Source of the DNA: Pholis gunnellus
Taxonomy: Eukaryota > Chordata > Actinopteri > Perciformes > Pholidae
Direction: 5' to 3'
DNA: 64,000 bases
Assembly: GCA_910591455.2 (NCBI GenBank)
Contig: OU342815.1
Location: 24,706,356-24,770,355, forward strand
This document shows, piece after piece, positions 1-41,446 of this stretch. Numbering within the stretch: position 1 is the stretch's first letter; every line of letters starts with the position of its first letter. The translations under genes were made by a program, and so were the position numbers. The notes beneath the pieces were generated by a model. The model ran no database searches. It was given only the letters and a program-made list of their open reading frames with translations, and was not told the DNA's origin.

Positions 1-110
1 TGTTGGAGACTGTTGTGGTGTTGATGGTTGTGGTGTTGATGGTTGTGGTGTTGATGGTTGTTCTGTTGTTGGAGACTGTTGTGGTGTTGATGGTTGTGGT
101 GTTGTGACGT
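1..110. repeat. short GTTGTTGGT/GTTGATG-type tandem repeat
   Basis: Imperfect repeats of tggtgttgatggttg at the left edge. From 110 to 290 no exon or repeat is recognised. Confidence 0.6.
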
Positions 111-289
111 TAAAGCTCGTAGTTCTGCTCTGTGTGAACGAGCAGCTGGAGCTGCTGTGAGCCCCTCAAAGCTCTCACAGGTCAGTCTCACAGCAGCCTC
201 GCGCTGCAGTCAGAGCAGAGAGGAGACGCTCTCTCTGCGTATTCATGTATCTGCACTCTGCAGTCAGTGTGTTTATAGGTGTTGAGCTT

Positions 290-442
290 CATTTTTACAC
301 GAAACAAATAACCGTAGCGTCATAATGAGGACAGCACACCGGTCTCCCATACACTGACTATATGATGTTTGCTGGCTTGTATCCCACTGTTCTTGTTGTT
401 ATGTCTATGTATTGTCTCGCAATAAAAAATGATTTAAAAATA

Positions 443-484
<42 letters not shown>

Positions 485-536
485 TTAATGAGGACAGCAG
501 TGAAGGCCCAGGCATAAAATGCACGGCCCACCACTG
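290..536 (-). mobile_element. end of a TIR DNA transposon (same family as 41447-42723), interrupted by a retroposon
   Basis: Read on the minus strand from 536, the sequence begins cagtggtgggccgtgcattt and resembles the left end at 41447. Homology resumes at about 335-290 (gctacggttatttgtttc against gctacgggtatttgtttc near 41498). The intervening 337-485 is a later insertion. Confidence 0.55.
337..485 (+). mobile_element. short 5'-truncated retroposon insertion with 14-bp target duplications
   Basis: The 14-mer taatgaggacagca is repeated exactly at 323-336 and 486-499. The enclosed 149 bp ends in an A-rich segment (caataaaaaatgattt) followed by (TA)n and (AAT)n. This is the hallmark of target-primed reverse transcription of a LINE or SINE 3' end. 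The family is not identified. Confidence 0.6.
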
Positions 537-589
537 AAATATTAACTTTTAAAGTGTTTATAACGTATAAAATCAGAGTGAAGCTTCAC

Positions 590-15035
<14,446 letters not shown>

Positions 15036-15061
15036 CTGAGAGAAAATATATATAAATATAT

Positions 15062-15180
15062 ATTAGTGCTGGGCAAGTTTACGCGTTATTATCGTGTTAA
15101 CGCATTCATTCATTAATTATATTATAGCGCGTTAACGCAGTTTTTAAAATTTATTATTAAGCGACATTTTTAACACAAGA
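15062..15180. mobile_element. fragment of a dispersed fish repeat (AGTGCTGGGC...GTTAACGC)
   Basis: Begins agtgctgggcaagtttacgc, followed by an imperfect palindrome around cgtgttaacgcattc...gcgcgttaacgc. The motif is common near fish DNA-transposon derivatives. Its boundaries are uncertain. Confidence 0.4.
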
Positions 15181-15759
15181 ACTGGCCGGCAGCGAGCGGT
15201 GAACAGCTGTTTGTGTGGCGTCTCTTCCGTCTCTTCCTGTTTCCTTCCCCTACATTCCCCTGGGTCCTAAGTCCCTCCATGTACAGCTTCTCATCACCCT
15301 CTATGTACCAACGTACATTTATAACAAACACCACACATATTACGCTAATCAGCGTTACATAGTGTCTGACCAACATACCAACAAAAGCTAAAAATAAATT
15401 ATTCATTTAAATTTTTTTTTAGTTTTTAAAGTGTTTAAAATGTAACAAACACAAAAACAAAAAAAGAGATAGGTTTGCAGGTTTCAAGATGTATATTTAA
15501 ATTCATCTCTGACACACATGAAGATAAAGTTGTGAACACCGTCTGAATATCTATGATCAGAATCATTATAACTGTGTTATAACTGCTGCTGTGTGAAGAG
15601 AATCCTGCTGTTAACAAGAACCTGATGAGTTTAAAGTGTTTAAACCAAATGTTGTTGACCTTTAGTTCATAGAGCAGCACTTTAACATAGAAGAGCTCAA
15701 CACACTACTTTAGATTCATTATGAACTTTAACATAACAATGAGATTAATCATGTTTAAA

Positions 15760-15781
15760 AATATATAATATATATATATAT

Positions 15782-15816
<35 letters not shown>

Positions 15817-15918
15817 GAACAGATCAAACACATGAAGATAAAAACATCATGTGAACATCATGTGACTCTTCAAATGTTTGACCGTATAAGGAGATCAGAG
15901 TCAGTTTACTTCCTCTTT

Positions 15919-15954
<36 letters not shown>

Positions 15955-15956
15955 TT
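15760..15956. repeat. (TA)n, (GT)n and (AAT)n microsatellites
   Basis: TA at 15765-15782, GT at 15785-15815 and AAT at 15922-15954. Otherwise 15180-16540 is intronic sequence of mylk without recognised features. Confidence 0.85.
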
Positions 15957-16543
15957 TAATAATAATATAATCATTTACTTTCTTCTGTTCAGAGACGCTA
16001 CAGTTATGACTTATTGATATATTGGTGTATTTAAAGTTCCTCCTTTAGTTTGTGTCAGACTCAGCTTTCAACCATTTCAGCTGTTCTTCTTCGTCCTGGT
16101 TCTGTTGGTTCCTGATGATGTCACAGTTAAAATATGCTGTGGCCTAAAAGGCTTTAAATACACAAAACTAAATCTGAGACATCATTAAATCCACATTAGA
16201 AACCAGAAGTCTGAATGTTAAAGTCATGAAGTGTTTCTGCCTCCAAAGTCCTGCTGCTGTCTTCTAACAATGCTAGCTATGCTAACAATGCTAACAATGC
16301 TAAACCAGCTCTTAGACCTTGAGGGCTACACAGATCATTAACAACATGTCAGTGTTGATCAGGTGAAGATTACACATCTACCACGCTCACGATCTGAGGT
16401 TAGCTAATGTTAGCATGCTAATGTTAGCATGCTAATGTCTGTCTGTCTGACCAGTGAAAGAGGAAACAGAGTTCCTGAATGAAGTTAAACAGTTCAGCTG
16501 AGAATCAATGAGACAGTTTGTCCTCAGATAAGAGACAACCTAA

Positions 16544-16597
<54 letters not shown>
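16544..16597. repeat. (CA)n microsatellite
   Basis: About 26 CA units. Confidence 0.95.
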
Positions 16598-16601
<4 letters not shown>

Positions 16602-16837
16602 TCTGTTCTTCTCATTAACACTTTTTTTAAATTGTCAGGAAATAAATCAGTTCACCTTGATGACATCATCATCATCATCGTCATCATGATGAAGAACAGC
16701 TGTTCCAACGTTCTTCATCGTGTCATTATGATGAAGATGATGTTCTGGTCAAAACTTCCCAGCATGCACCAGAGTTCAGACTTCAGATTCCTTCACGGCA
16801 GCCGACCGTTTCACAAACATCCTCTAAAAGGTTCCCA

Positions 16838-17342
16838 CAGTGACCAGTACAGACCAGGAGAGACCAGTACAGACCAGGGGAGACCAGTACAGACCAGGAG
16901 AGACCAATAGAGACCAATACAGACCAGTACAGACCAGGAGAGACCAGGAGAGACCAGTACAGACCAGGAGAGACCAGGAGAGCAGTAGAGACCAGTACAG
17001 ACCAGGAGAGACCAATAGAGACCAATACAGACCAGTACAGACCAATAGAGACTAGTACAGACCAGTACAGACCAGGAGAGCAGTAGAGACCAGTACAGAC
17101 CAGGAGAGACCAGTACAGACCAGGAGAGACCAATAGAGACCAGTACAGACCAGGAGAGACCAATAGAGACCAGTACAGACCAGGAGAGCAGTAGAGACCA
17201 GTACAGACCAGGAGAGACCAGGAGAGACCAATAGAGACCAGTACAGACCAATAGAGACCAGTACAGACCAGGAGAGCAGTAGAGACCAGTACAGACCAGG
17301 AGAGACCAATAGAGATCAGTACAGACCAGGAGAGACCAGTAA
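16838..17342. repeat. 20-bp minisatellite (accagtacagaccaggagag)
   Basis: About 28 units of accagtacagaccaggagag with variants accaatagag and gcagtagag. It lies in the upstream mylk intron. Confidence 0.95.
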
Positions 17343-17728
17343 AGCTCAACCAGCAGAGCTGCAGGTATTGATTAATATCATCTGTGATTTTAATAATAAC
17401 TTTAATAAAAACATGTGTTGTTGTTGAATCAGCTGATGAATGAAAGTCATTGAATATTATTGATGTATTAAAACATATTAACGTAATAAGAGGTCTCTGA
17501 ACGTGTCATCATGAACCCTCTCGTGCTGTTTAGTGTCTCGTGCCTCACTAAACTACCGATCAGCTGTTTGTATCGATGAGAACCGACGCGAGCCGCAGTG
17601 AGCGCGCTGACTCCGCCCACCTGAGAGTTTGTGTCAGAAAACGAGGAAAAGAAAAGTTTATAAACTTTATAAAGTTAAAAACGCGACAGAATCAACACGA
17701 GACTGATGAAGAATGTAAACAAACTCAC

Positions 17729-17810
17729 CTCCTCCTCCTCTTCCTCCTCTTCTGCTCAACTCCTCAACTCAACTGAGGAGCTTTTGTTTCTCACCACGTG
17801 GTTTTCTTCA
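17729..17810 (-). other. mylk: possible noncoding first exon of mylk
   Basis: The coding exon with the start codon begins at an acceptor (ctctcag, 15036-15040), so an upstream 5' UTR exon is required. A purine-rich stretch ending in a good donor (GAG|GTGAGT, exon end 17729) on the minus strand is the best candidate nearby. The 5' limit is a guess. A TATA-like motif at about 17943-17949 lies upstream but belongs to a dispersed repeat. Confidence 0.3.
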
Positions 17811-17837
17811 CCTGAATAATCAGAGCATTCATCACCG

Positions 17838-17935
17838 GGAGGCTCCTCCTCCTCCTCCCCCTCCTCCTCCTCCTCCTCCTCCTCCTCCTCCTGCTCTTCC
17901 TCCTGCTCTTCCTCCTCCTCCTGCTACTGCTGCTT
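17838..17935. repeat. (CCT)n polypyrimidine tract
   Basis: cctcctcct repeats; on the minus strand a purine tract just upstream of the proposed mylk first exon. Confidence 0.9.
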
Positions 17936-17942
17936 TCTGCCT

Positions 17943-19500
17943 TTATAATGGGTGTGTATTGCGCAGCTTAGAGTGCGTGATGTCAGGCTAGAGTGAAGAG
18001 CAGCTTGAGATTCTTGTGTTTTTTTCCACTGACTCCACAACGTTCACTCTTCATGCATACTTTTTGGATGGAAGCTAATCTTGTCGTAGACAAATGACAG
18101 ATTAACACATTTGGCACAAAAGCCTTTAATTGAGAGGAAAACCAACTTCCTGCTCCATAGAGACCAATGTTACATTTTACTTCCAGAACATCTTCCACAG
18201 AACACGGTACCCCATTTCTACATCGCCAGTTAAGCCACATTGTTTACACTACAGACACCATTTTCACACGATCTGTTCTTCAAGTCATCCTTCCTCTCCA
18301 GTTTTGGTAACGAGCGAGGACCATTTGGGGTTCCAGCGAGAAAGTTTAGCGAAGAGAGTGTCGTAGAATGCATGTTTCAGAAACGAATATAATGAATGTT
18401 ACACATGTTATATACCCAGTTAAAGAAGAGAGTCTAGGCAACAATATTTGTTATTGTTACACACTCCAAACACAATTCTACTCAACTAATATAATCAGCT
18501 AGAAGATATACCGCAATATCACATATTTTTCGCCATGACTCGGCGAGCTACGCACTCCAGACAAAGCTACGAACACAAAGCTAAAGGCTAACATGGACAA
18601 ACAATACATCAAAGCACGAGAATCCGACACAGATTCCAGAGATATCTTCAGAATTTCTCTCCGTGAAACCGTTAGAGCTGTGAGCCAACAAACGCCAGAA
18701 CAACAAACCGATCGCCAGAAAGTTTGGCGCGCTTCTCCTCAACAGCGTTTCCAACACCTGCGCAAAAAATACATCAAATCGTGCGGCCTGATCGAGAATC
18801 GTGTGCAATTACTTGTATAAGAGATTCGCCCAGCGGTTTTCCCAAAAATCCCCAAAAACGGAGCAGAATGTCTCCATTCACTTGATGGGGTTTCGGCGTG
18901 AAGAGAGCTAAAAAAACACTTAACTTTGGGCCCACATTGACTAGCCGTACTTTAACATAGAAACATGATTCAAAGTTTAAAACGTAGAGAAAACGCAGCA
19001 TTTTATTGAGCCAAATGGACATTTTGATAGCTAGCACAGTTTTTATTCAGTCACAGATTAAGTTTCAGGAACATTTTGGGTCCGTTTCAGATTTTATAAT
19101 GGGTGTGTATTGCACGGCTCGTTAAGAGCTAGAGTGATGACATCACGGTCAGAGTGGAGCGGAGCAGGAAAATATTCTGTGATTTTTTCAAACAAATTGC
19201 TCCAGCTCCCACAATGTTTACTCTTTATACACCATTTTTGGCCCAAAAGCATAGAAATGTTGTGCTGGTCGCAGTCATGTGTCTGTGGAATCCAACAGAG
19301 TTACACATGTGGCTCAAAGAGCCGCAGAGCGACATGAACTCAACCAGCTGCTCCATCAGACTCCATGTTAAACCTCACCACTCATCTCAGAGAAAGCAGA
19401 CGGTACTAGTTTTGTATATTGCTCTGGAGCTCACATTTATAACACCACAAACATAAAAAACACATCAGCGCGTTCGGCAGAGTCTTATCTTTCTCACGGT
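17943..19500. mobile_element. unclassified dispersed repeat with two related copies
   Basis: The sequence tttataatgggtgtgtattg occurs at 17943 and again at 19094. Downstream similarity continues (for example ctagagtga, acaatgtt/acaacgtt, ttcactctt/ttactcttt, acatttggc/acatgtggc). These look like two diverged copies of one element between mylk and bmpr2. No transposase ORF is recognisable. Confidence 0.45.
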
Positions 19501-19622
19501 ATCCATATTTTGGCACTCAGACTCCTGCTTTTTGTTAAAAGGAGGCAGGAGCTTTGTTCAAAATCACTGTTTACTGAAACGTTTCTTCATCAGTCTGCTT
19601 CTCCAACCAGGTGCGTCCTCAC

Positions 19623-19798
19623 CATGGCAACTGTCTGTCTGTCTGTCTGTCTGTCTGCCTGTCTGCCTGCCTGCCTGTCTTTCTCTGTACCTGTCTGCCT
19701 GCCTGTCTGCCTGTCTGCCTGCCTGTCTGCCTGCCTGTCTGTCTGTCTGTCTGTCTGCCTGTCTTTCTCTGTACCTGTCTGCCTGTCTATCTATCTGG
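19623..19798. repeat. (CTGT/CTGC)n tetranucleotide repeat
   Basis: ctgtctgtctgcctgc repeats with one internal duplication of a ctttctctgtac-containing block. Confidence 0.9.
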
Positions 19799-19879
19799 AA
19801 GTGGAGTATAGTTGCTTTCAAAATAAAAGAGCAGAATTTGAGTCAGTAGAGAATATATATTTTGGACTGTAAAGGCACC

Positions 19880-19970
19880 ATGCACATATATACATATATA
19901 TATATGTATATATGTATATATGTTATTAACAATATATACATATATATATTAATAATATATACAGCATATA
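19880..19970. repeat. (TA)n-rich palindromic low-complexity tract
   Basis: Alternating acatatatacatatatat sequence just upstream of the presumed bmpr2 promoter region. Confidence 0.7.
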
Positions 19971-20049
19971 TGATCAATTGAATTAATGACCCTTTGTATA
20001 TGTACCACGTGCTGTTTGAAGCAGCAGCTCGTCCCTACAAACCGGAAAC

Positions 20050-20347
20050 ACGCCGACGTTGCTGGGGCTTTTATTGTGACAGGGTCCACCGGAAGCTTAG
20101 TGTGTGGTGTCGTCAGGACTGTGACGCGTCTTTGAGGCTGCAGACAAACCCAGCCTCATTCTGGCTTGAGGAGCCTCTGGTTCTGGTCCACAGACCTGAT
20201 CCACAGACCTGCTGCTGGATCCGGACTGATCTTAGAGAGGAGAGTCCGAGCCGAGCCGAGCCAGACCCGAACAGACCCCTAACACAGACAGAGACCAGAC
20301 AGGCTGCTTCATCTCCTCCTGCAGAGCCGACCGGAGTCTTCCTCCCG
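20050..20347 (+). promoter_or_regulatory. bmpr2: probable bmpr2 promoter / noncoding exon 1
   Basis: Coding exon 1 starts at an acceptor (TTTCAG, 21407-21412), so an upstream 5' UTR exon must exist. A GC-richer stretch ending in the consensus donor CCCG|GTAAGA (exon end 20347) is the best candidate. The start of transcription is not visible. Confidence 0.45.
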
Positions 20348-20357
20348 GTAAGAACCA

Positions 20358-20790
20358 CACACACACACACACAACACAAACACACGCACACTCACACAGT
20401 TAACGTGTGATGGACCGGTGAGTGAGAGTGTGTGTGTGTGTGTGCACGCGCCACTCCCTTCCGTCCTCAGCTGTCAGAACGCCGTCGTTAAATTTACCTG
20501 CAGACGAAGATCACAGGTGATCAATAATCTGATATCAGTGACTCTACGAGACACACACACACACACTCATACACACACGTATAGACGCACACACGCGTAT
20601 AGACACGCACACACACACACACACACTCACACACACGTATAGACGCACACACACACACACACACACACACGTATAGACGCACACACACACAGAAACACAC
20701 ACACATACAGACACACACACAAACACACACGTATAGACGCACACACACACACAGAAACACACACACATACACACACGCACACACAGGTGT
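20358..20790. repeat. CA-rich microsatellite cluster in bmpr2 intron 1
   Basis: CA tracts at 20358-20400 and 20551-20787 with a repeated cacacgtatagacgcaca block. From 20800 to 21400 AT-rich intron follows, without recognised features apart from gctatgctatgctagct near 21237. Confidence 0.9.
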
Positions 20791-21466
20791 GTATTACAGG
20801 TGTGTTAGGGAGAGACAGATGGATCATGAAGGTCAAGCTGAAATATTAAAATCACAGCTGATTAAAGGTCACGTGATTATTGATGTGAATATATTAGTTT
20901 TTAAATATTATTATTATAATATGTATTGTATAATATTGTGAGGTCACTATTGAGTCCTTTTAGTCCAATAGAGGGATAATAATATTATAATTATAATATA
21001 TTATACTAAAGTCTATTTTATTTATTTAGTAGACCATAATAAGAATATTAGACCGTATGTTTCATATAAAACAAGCTCACTATGAAGTTTTAATATTAAA
21101 TGTGGGAATTCTATAAAATGTACCCTTGGCTAAGCCCCGCCTCTCTAGACTGACCAATCACAGCGTTGCGTTGTCATGTTGAACGTTGTGTAACAGTGAG
21201 ACTAGCTAGCAGAGCACGTTAGCATTAGCATATCTATGCTATGCTATGCTAGCTACTGAAGGTCTACTGGAGAGACCCATCTACGTCCATGAGGATGTCT
21301 GGAGGTCTCTGCTAGACCTGGTTCCAGATAAGAGGTCCAGAATCATGGATGGACTTTAACTTTGTTTATAAAACTATTTTGTTTGTTTGTTATTTTCTCT
21401 GTTTTCTTTCAGGATAATCTGGCCCAGGATCAGTAATGTTTGTGTGACGTCTACGGGGACTCGAAC

Positions 21467-36321
<14,855 letters not shown>

Positions 36322-36654
36322 AACTGTCCTTTGATTAAGAAGGAGAGCAGATTCATTTTTTTCACTTCTTTGTCTTGCTTCTCTTTTTGTTTTGGAAAAT
36401 GGAGTTCACCATTCAGCCTCTCCAGAACTGAACACTCTTTGAAGGACTGTTATCGAGCGGCCGAGTCCGGTGACCGCTTCACCCCTCTGACTTTCTAGCT
36501 GTGACCCTGTCTGTGTAGCATAAACGTCCATGATGTCCAACAGATGTTTCTGTTCGTGGATTCCCGAACTTCTAGATGATTGGTTTCTGTCGCGAATAGT
36601 CTTGTGGTTAATTGAGTATCGGTAAGGCCTTGACCCTACTTGGGTCACAAATTT

Positions 36655-38152
36655 ACCTAGAAGGCCACTACAGTATGTTCCTCTCTAGCAGACGTCTGGG
36701 GTCCACTACAGTATGTTCCTCTCTAGCAGACGTCTGGGGTCCACTACAGTATGTTCCTCTCTAGCAGACGTTCGGGGTCCACTACAGTATGTTCCTCTCT
36801 AGTAGACGTTCGGGGTCCACTACAGTATGTTCCTCTCTAGCAGACGTTCGGGGTCCACTACAGTATGTTCCTCTCTCGTAGACGTTCGGGGTCCACTACA
36901 GTATGTTCCTCTCTAGCAGATGTTCGGGGTCCACTACAGTATGTTCCTCTCTCGTAGACGTTCGGGGTCCACTACAGTATGTTCCTCTCTAGCAGACGTT
37001 CGGGGTCCACTACAGTATGTTCCTCTCTCGTAGACGTTCGGGGTCCACTACAGTATGTTCCTCTCTAGCAGACGTTCGGGGTCCACTACAGTATGTTCCT
37101 CTCTAGCAGACGTTCGGGGTCCACTACAGTATGTTCCTCTCTAGCAGACGTCTGGGGTCCACTACAGTATGTTCCTCTCTAGTAGACGTTCGGGGTCCAC
37201 TACAGTATGTTCCTCTCTAGCAGACGTTCGGGGTCCACTACAGTATGTTCCTCTCTAGCAGATGTTCGGGGTCCACTACAGTATGTTCCTCTCTCGTAGA
37301 CGTTCGGGGTCCACTACAGTATGTTCCTCTCTAGCAGACGTCTGGGGTCCACTACAGTATGTTCCTCTCTAGTAGACGTTCGGGGTCCACTACAGTATGT
37401 TCCTCTCTAGCAGACGTCTGGGGTCCACTACAGTATGTTCCTCTCTAGTAGACGTTCGGGGTCCACTACAGTATGTTCCTCTCTAGCAGACGTTCGGGGT
37501 CCACTACAGTATGTTCCTCTCTAGCAGACGTTCGGGGTCCACTACAGTATGTTCCTCTCTAGCAGATGTTCGGGGTCCACTACAGTATGTTCCTCTCTCG
37601 TAGACGTTCGGGGTCCACTACAGTATGTTCCTCTCTAGCAGACGTCTGGGGTCCACTACAGTATGTTCCTCTCTAGCAGACGTTCGGGGTCCACTACAGT
37701 ATGTTCCTCTCTAGCAGACGTTCGGGGTCCACTACAGTATGTTCCTCTCTAGTAGACGTTCGGGGTCCATTACAGTATGTTCCTCTCTAGCAGACGTTCG
37801 GGGTCCACTACAGTATGTTCCTCTCTAGTAGACGTTCGGGGTCCACTACAGTATGTTCCTCTCTAGCAGACGTTCGGGGTCCACTACAGTATGTTCCTCT
37901 CTAGTAGACGTTCGGGGTCCATTACAGTATGTTCCTCTCTAGCAGACGTTCGGGGTCCACTACAGTATGTTCCTCTCTAGCAGACGTTCGGGGTCCACTA
38001 CAGTATGTTCCTCTCTAGCAGATGTTCGGGGTCCACTACAGTATGTTCCTCTCTAGTAGACGTTCGGGGTCCACTACAGTATGTTCCTCTCTAGTAGACG
38101 TTCGGGGTCCACTACAGTATGTTCCTCTCTAGTAGACGTTCGGGGTCCATTA
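36655..38152 (+). repeat. 38-bp minisatellite in the bmpr2 3' UTR region, about 39 copies
   Basis: The unit is ggggtccactacagtatgtt followed by cctctctagcagacgttc, with alternation of agca/agta/cgta. It begins about 330 bp after the stop codon and ends about 90 bp before an AATAAA. Confidence 0.95.
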
Positions 38153-38243
38153 TGTGGCTCTTGGGTTTGGTAGGTCGGCGTGGCGTAGAACCCCCGTCCG
38201 AGGACTGAAATTGACTATTGATTATATATTTTTAAAGCACTTT

Positions 38244-38249
38244 AATAAA
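38244..38249 (+). terminator. bmpr2: candidate bmpr2 polyadenylation signal
   Basis: AATAAA in ctttaataaagaaag, the first canonical signal after the coding region on the plus strand. Using it would place the whole 38-bp array in the mature 3' UTR. Confidence 0.5.
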
Positions 38250-38599
38250 GAAAGTTAGCATTATTTAGAGAACTACACACTGGTGTGGTTACTATAGTTT
38301 TTGTATGATTTTGAAGATGTGTTCTTGCTTTAAAGCCTTTACTCTATGCAGTCAGTTCATGACTTATCAACACACTACTGTTGTGTGTGTGTGGGGGGGT
38401 CTTTGTTATTTATTCTCTAGTTTGCACTCTTTTGTGAAGTTTTTTAATCTGCCTTGTGAGGTCTGCTGTGACCGCCATGTTAGAGAAAGGAGAGAGGAAC
38501 TGAGGAAGAAAGGAAAGGATAGATGAGCCTTGTGACCTTCGTAACCTCGGCCACGTTCAACCTCCTCAGGAACCTTTAACAGCGCTGATGAAGGCCGGA

Positions 38600-38609
38600 A
38601 CCCTCACAC

Positions 38610-38649
<40 letters not shown>

Positions 38650-38650
38650 T
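38600..38650. repeat. (ATT)n microsatellite
   Basis: tattattattatt run. The surrounding 38250-39360 is AT-rich noncoding sequence, possibly distal 3' UTR; no gene recognised. Confidence 0.85.
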
Positions 38651-39361
38651 AAAACATATGAAAAGTTGAGCAGAAGAAGAAAATAGACGCCTTCAAACGA
38701 CTCGGAGCGGTCTCATATTTAAATGTTGTTCGTCATCCAGAGTCTAAGTGGGTTTAAGGAAGTATCATGTAAAGTGAATTAAAGATATTCTAGTTGACGC
38801 CTTCTCATTATAATAAAGCCCTCGAAAAAGTATTTATAAAAGCATTCAGTAGCACATTTCTACAATGTCGCATCTGTTTTAATGGAGTTTGGTGTGACTG
38901 TTTAAAAAAAAGAAAAGAGGAATTTAGTGAGAAAATAAACCCGACTGAATTCAAAGTCACTCCATTTTCTGCTTTTTTATATTCATGTTCTGAAATGGGT
39001 TTTTTTTTTAATGGCTGATTTCATGAATACCAAGTTGTGAGCTGATGGTTTGAATATATATGAGACAGACCTGTAACTGCTCCTTTAAATTAATTATTAA
39101 TAATTATACTGATCATTTAGAGAATATTACACATTATTTCTCCTTACACTTATCAGATCTGTTTCTCCTTCCTTCCTTTTCCTCAACATTAATATCATCA
39201 TACTGTTATTTTAATGTATTTTAAGATGCTTTCTAAAATGTTTCTGTTTTGTTATTTTTGTATTTTCTACTGTTTGTACTGTTTTTAAAAATGCTAATGT
39301 GTACAGATGACAATTATTTGTTTTACATGTAAATGTGTGAAGGCAGATGTGTGTGTGGCTT

Positions 39362-39606
39362 AGCTAACTCTCGTTTAACTAACTCTGGTTTAGCTAGCTC
39401 TAGTTCATCTGGTCCTGGTTTAGCTAGCTCTGGCTTAGCTAACTCTGGTTTAGCTAGCTCTGGTGAAGGTAGTTCTGGTCTAGCTAACTCTGGTTTAGCT
39501 AGCTCTGGCTTAGCTAACTCTGGTTTAGCTAGCTCTGGTGAAGGTAGTTCTGGTCTAGCTAACTCTGGTTTAGCTAGCTCTGGTGAAGGTAGTTCTGGTC
39601 TAGCTA
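39362..39606. repeat. tandem repeat of ctctggtttagctagctctgg type
   Basis: Units of 15 and 30 bp (tctggtttagctagc, tctggcttagctaac, tctggtgaaggtagt) arranged in a higher-order pattern. Confidence 0.9.
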
Positions 39607-40221
39607 ACATTCAGACTGAGTGCGAAACACATTTCCACCTCGCGGTCAACGTGCAACTTACCAGTTATTAGCTGCAGCTAGCTAGCAAAGTATGCAATGA
39701 GTGTGATCAAAGCTAAATCTAAAATGTGCATCTGAACACACTCAGGCTGGATGTTGTGGATGATCCCTTTAAAGTAACTGTAGCTCACATCGTTCCCATA
39801 GAGCTCAATGGAGAGGACCTACATTTAGAAATAACATACTTTAACCATGTTCAGCATCCTGCATGAAATATCTCATTAAAATGTTTTATTTCTGACGTCT
39901 CTTCAGACGTTCTCTAAACTCTGAGTTACTGTATAATATTCTATTTGTGTATATTGTAGATATAAACAAACAAACATATTTAACTGCTATAAGTCTTCTG
40001 GGATGTTTGCCTGTCTGTTGTTGAATGTTCTGTGTATTTCTTTAGTTATCCATTTGTGTTATTGATAGTTTTTGACTTTCCAGTGGTGTAAATACTGTGT
40101 ATCACTACTTTCATATGGGAACCACCTGTACTACTACTAGTGTGTTATACATAATACACCTGTACACAAAGCATGTAATACAGTCCTGTAGATCTCTGCT
40201 GGTTCATAACATGCAAACTTC

Positions 40222-40558
40222 AAAACATGATAACATCATAATATCATAATATCATATCATCAAATATCATAACATCATAACATCATATAATATAACATCA
40301 TAACATCATATCATCATAACATCATAATATCGTAACATAATATAGCATCATAATATCATATCATCATAACATCATATAATATCATAACATCATCATAATA
40401 TCATAACATCATATAATATCATAACATCATAATATAACATAATATATCATAATATATCATCATAATATCATATAATATCACAACATCATATAATAATATA
40501 ACATAACATCATAACATCATAATATCATATCATAATATCATAACATCATATCACATGC
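40222..40558. repeat. AT-rich atcataacatcataatat repeat
   Basis: Degenerate repeats of catcataa/tatcataa. It is followed by an AATAAA at 40574-40579 on the plus strand, a possible distal polyadenylation signal for bmpr2. Confidence 0.85.
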
Positions 40559-40573
40559 CGGAGCTCATCATTG

Positions 40574-40579
40574 AATAAA
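40574..40579 (+). terminator. bmpr2: possible distal bmpr2 polyadenylation signal
   Basis: AATAAA in cattgaataaagag. Human BMPR2 has a very long 3' UTR, so a distal site is plausible but unproven here. Confidence 0.25.
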
Positions 40580-40654
40580 GAGTTTTATTATGTCTCGTCT
40601 GGTGTGAAGCTTCTATTTGACTATAAATCAGAGTAGTTTAAGTATTCTCATATT

Positions 40655-40686
<32 letters not shown>

Positions 40687-41446
40687 ATATACTGTGTCGA
40701 TGTACAGCTAGTATCTACAAGGTGTGGACATCAGGGCACGTGACACTGGTGTGATTTAAACATCTCTGAATATCAGATATTGTTGTCAGAGACAATAAGG
40801 AATCCTTCTCCTCCTCCAATATAATTGGAAGGTATTGATGACAGAACATTTATAATTTAATTAATTTAATAAGTTAATAAGTTACTTAGCTCATGTTTGT
40901 TCACTTCAGTTTTAAAATGTCTAACTTTTAAATGGAGTTCGGTGTGAAACCCTCTAGTGGCACTATTTATTAGACATCATGAAACAATAGATATGTGATG
41001 CAGATCATTACCATCCATGAATATGATTTCACAATAAGTTGCTTTTGACTTTTATGTGTAACTTTACCTTGTTTTCTTGCTGCTTCCATCTTTTCTAATC
41101 CTCTCAGTCCTCTCCTGGAGAACCACTCCACCTTAAATGTGACCATTGTTAGCAGAGGTTTGGTATATAAATAGATGTAATGTTTTATAATCTCAAATTT
41201 AGTTTTATTATTATCATGGTGTCAAAACCGTTAATCTGTTAAAACCGTTAATCAGCCGCACGTGGCATCAAATTAGTGTCAATGTCTCCTAAACCCCATA
41301 GACCTTCATGTACACAGTCTATATGAGTGCTGGTTTAAATATTAAGATTCCTCAACAAATAGATATAAATCAGCATTTCATCAGTTTTAAATTGACATGT
41401 ATATGTATATACATACATATATAATATATACATATAATATATATAT

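Noticed and set aside
17943..17950. TATA box of mylk
   Set aside because: Not accepted as a feature because the same sequence recurs at 19094 in a related repeat copy, so the match may only reflect the mobile element.
18593..18820. 75-codon plus-strand ORF in the mylk-bmpr2 interval
   Set aside because: Lies in the unclassified dispersed repeat; no transposase motif seen, and an ORF of similar length lies on the opposite strand.
36670..38150. miR-144/miR-101-type target sites in the 3' UTR array (tacagtat)
   Set aside because: The transcript-sense sequence ACAGTAT resembles the miRNA seed itself, not its complement, so it would not be a target on the bmpr2 mRNA.
36655..38152. CRISPR-like array of direct repeats
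   Set aside because: Units are contiguous with no unique spacers, and the setting is a vertebrate 3' UTR.
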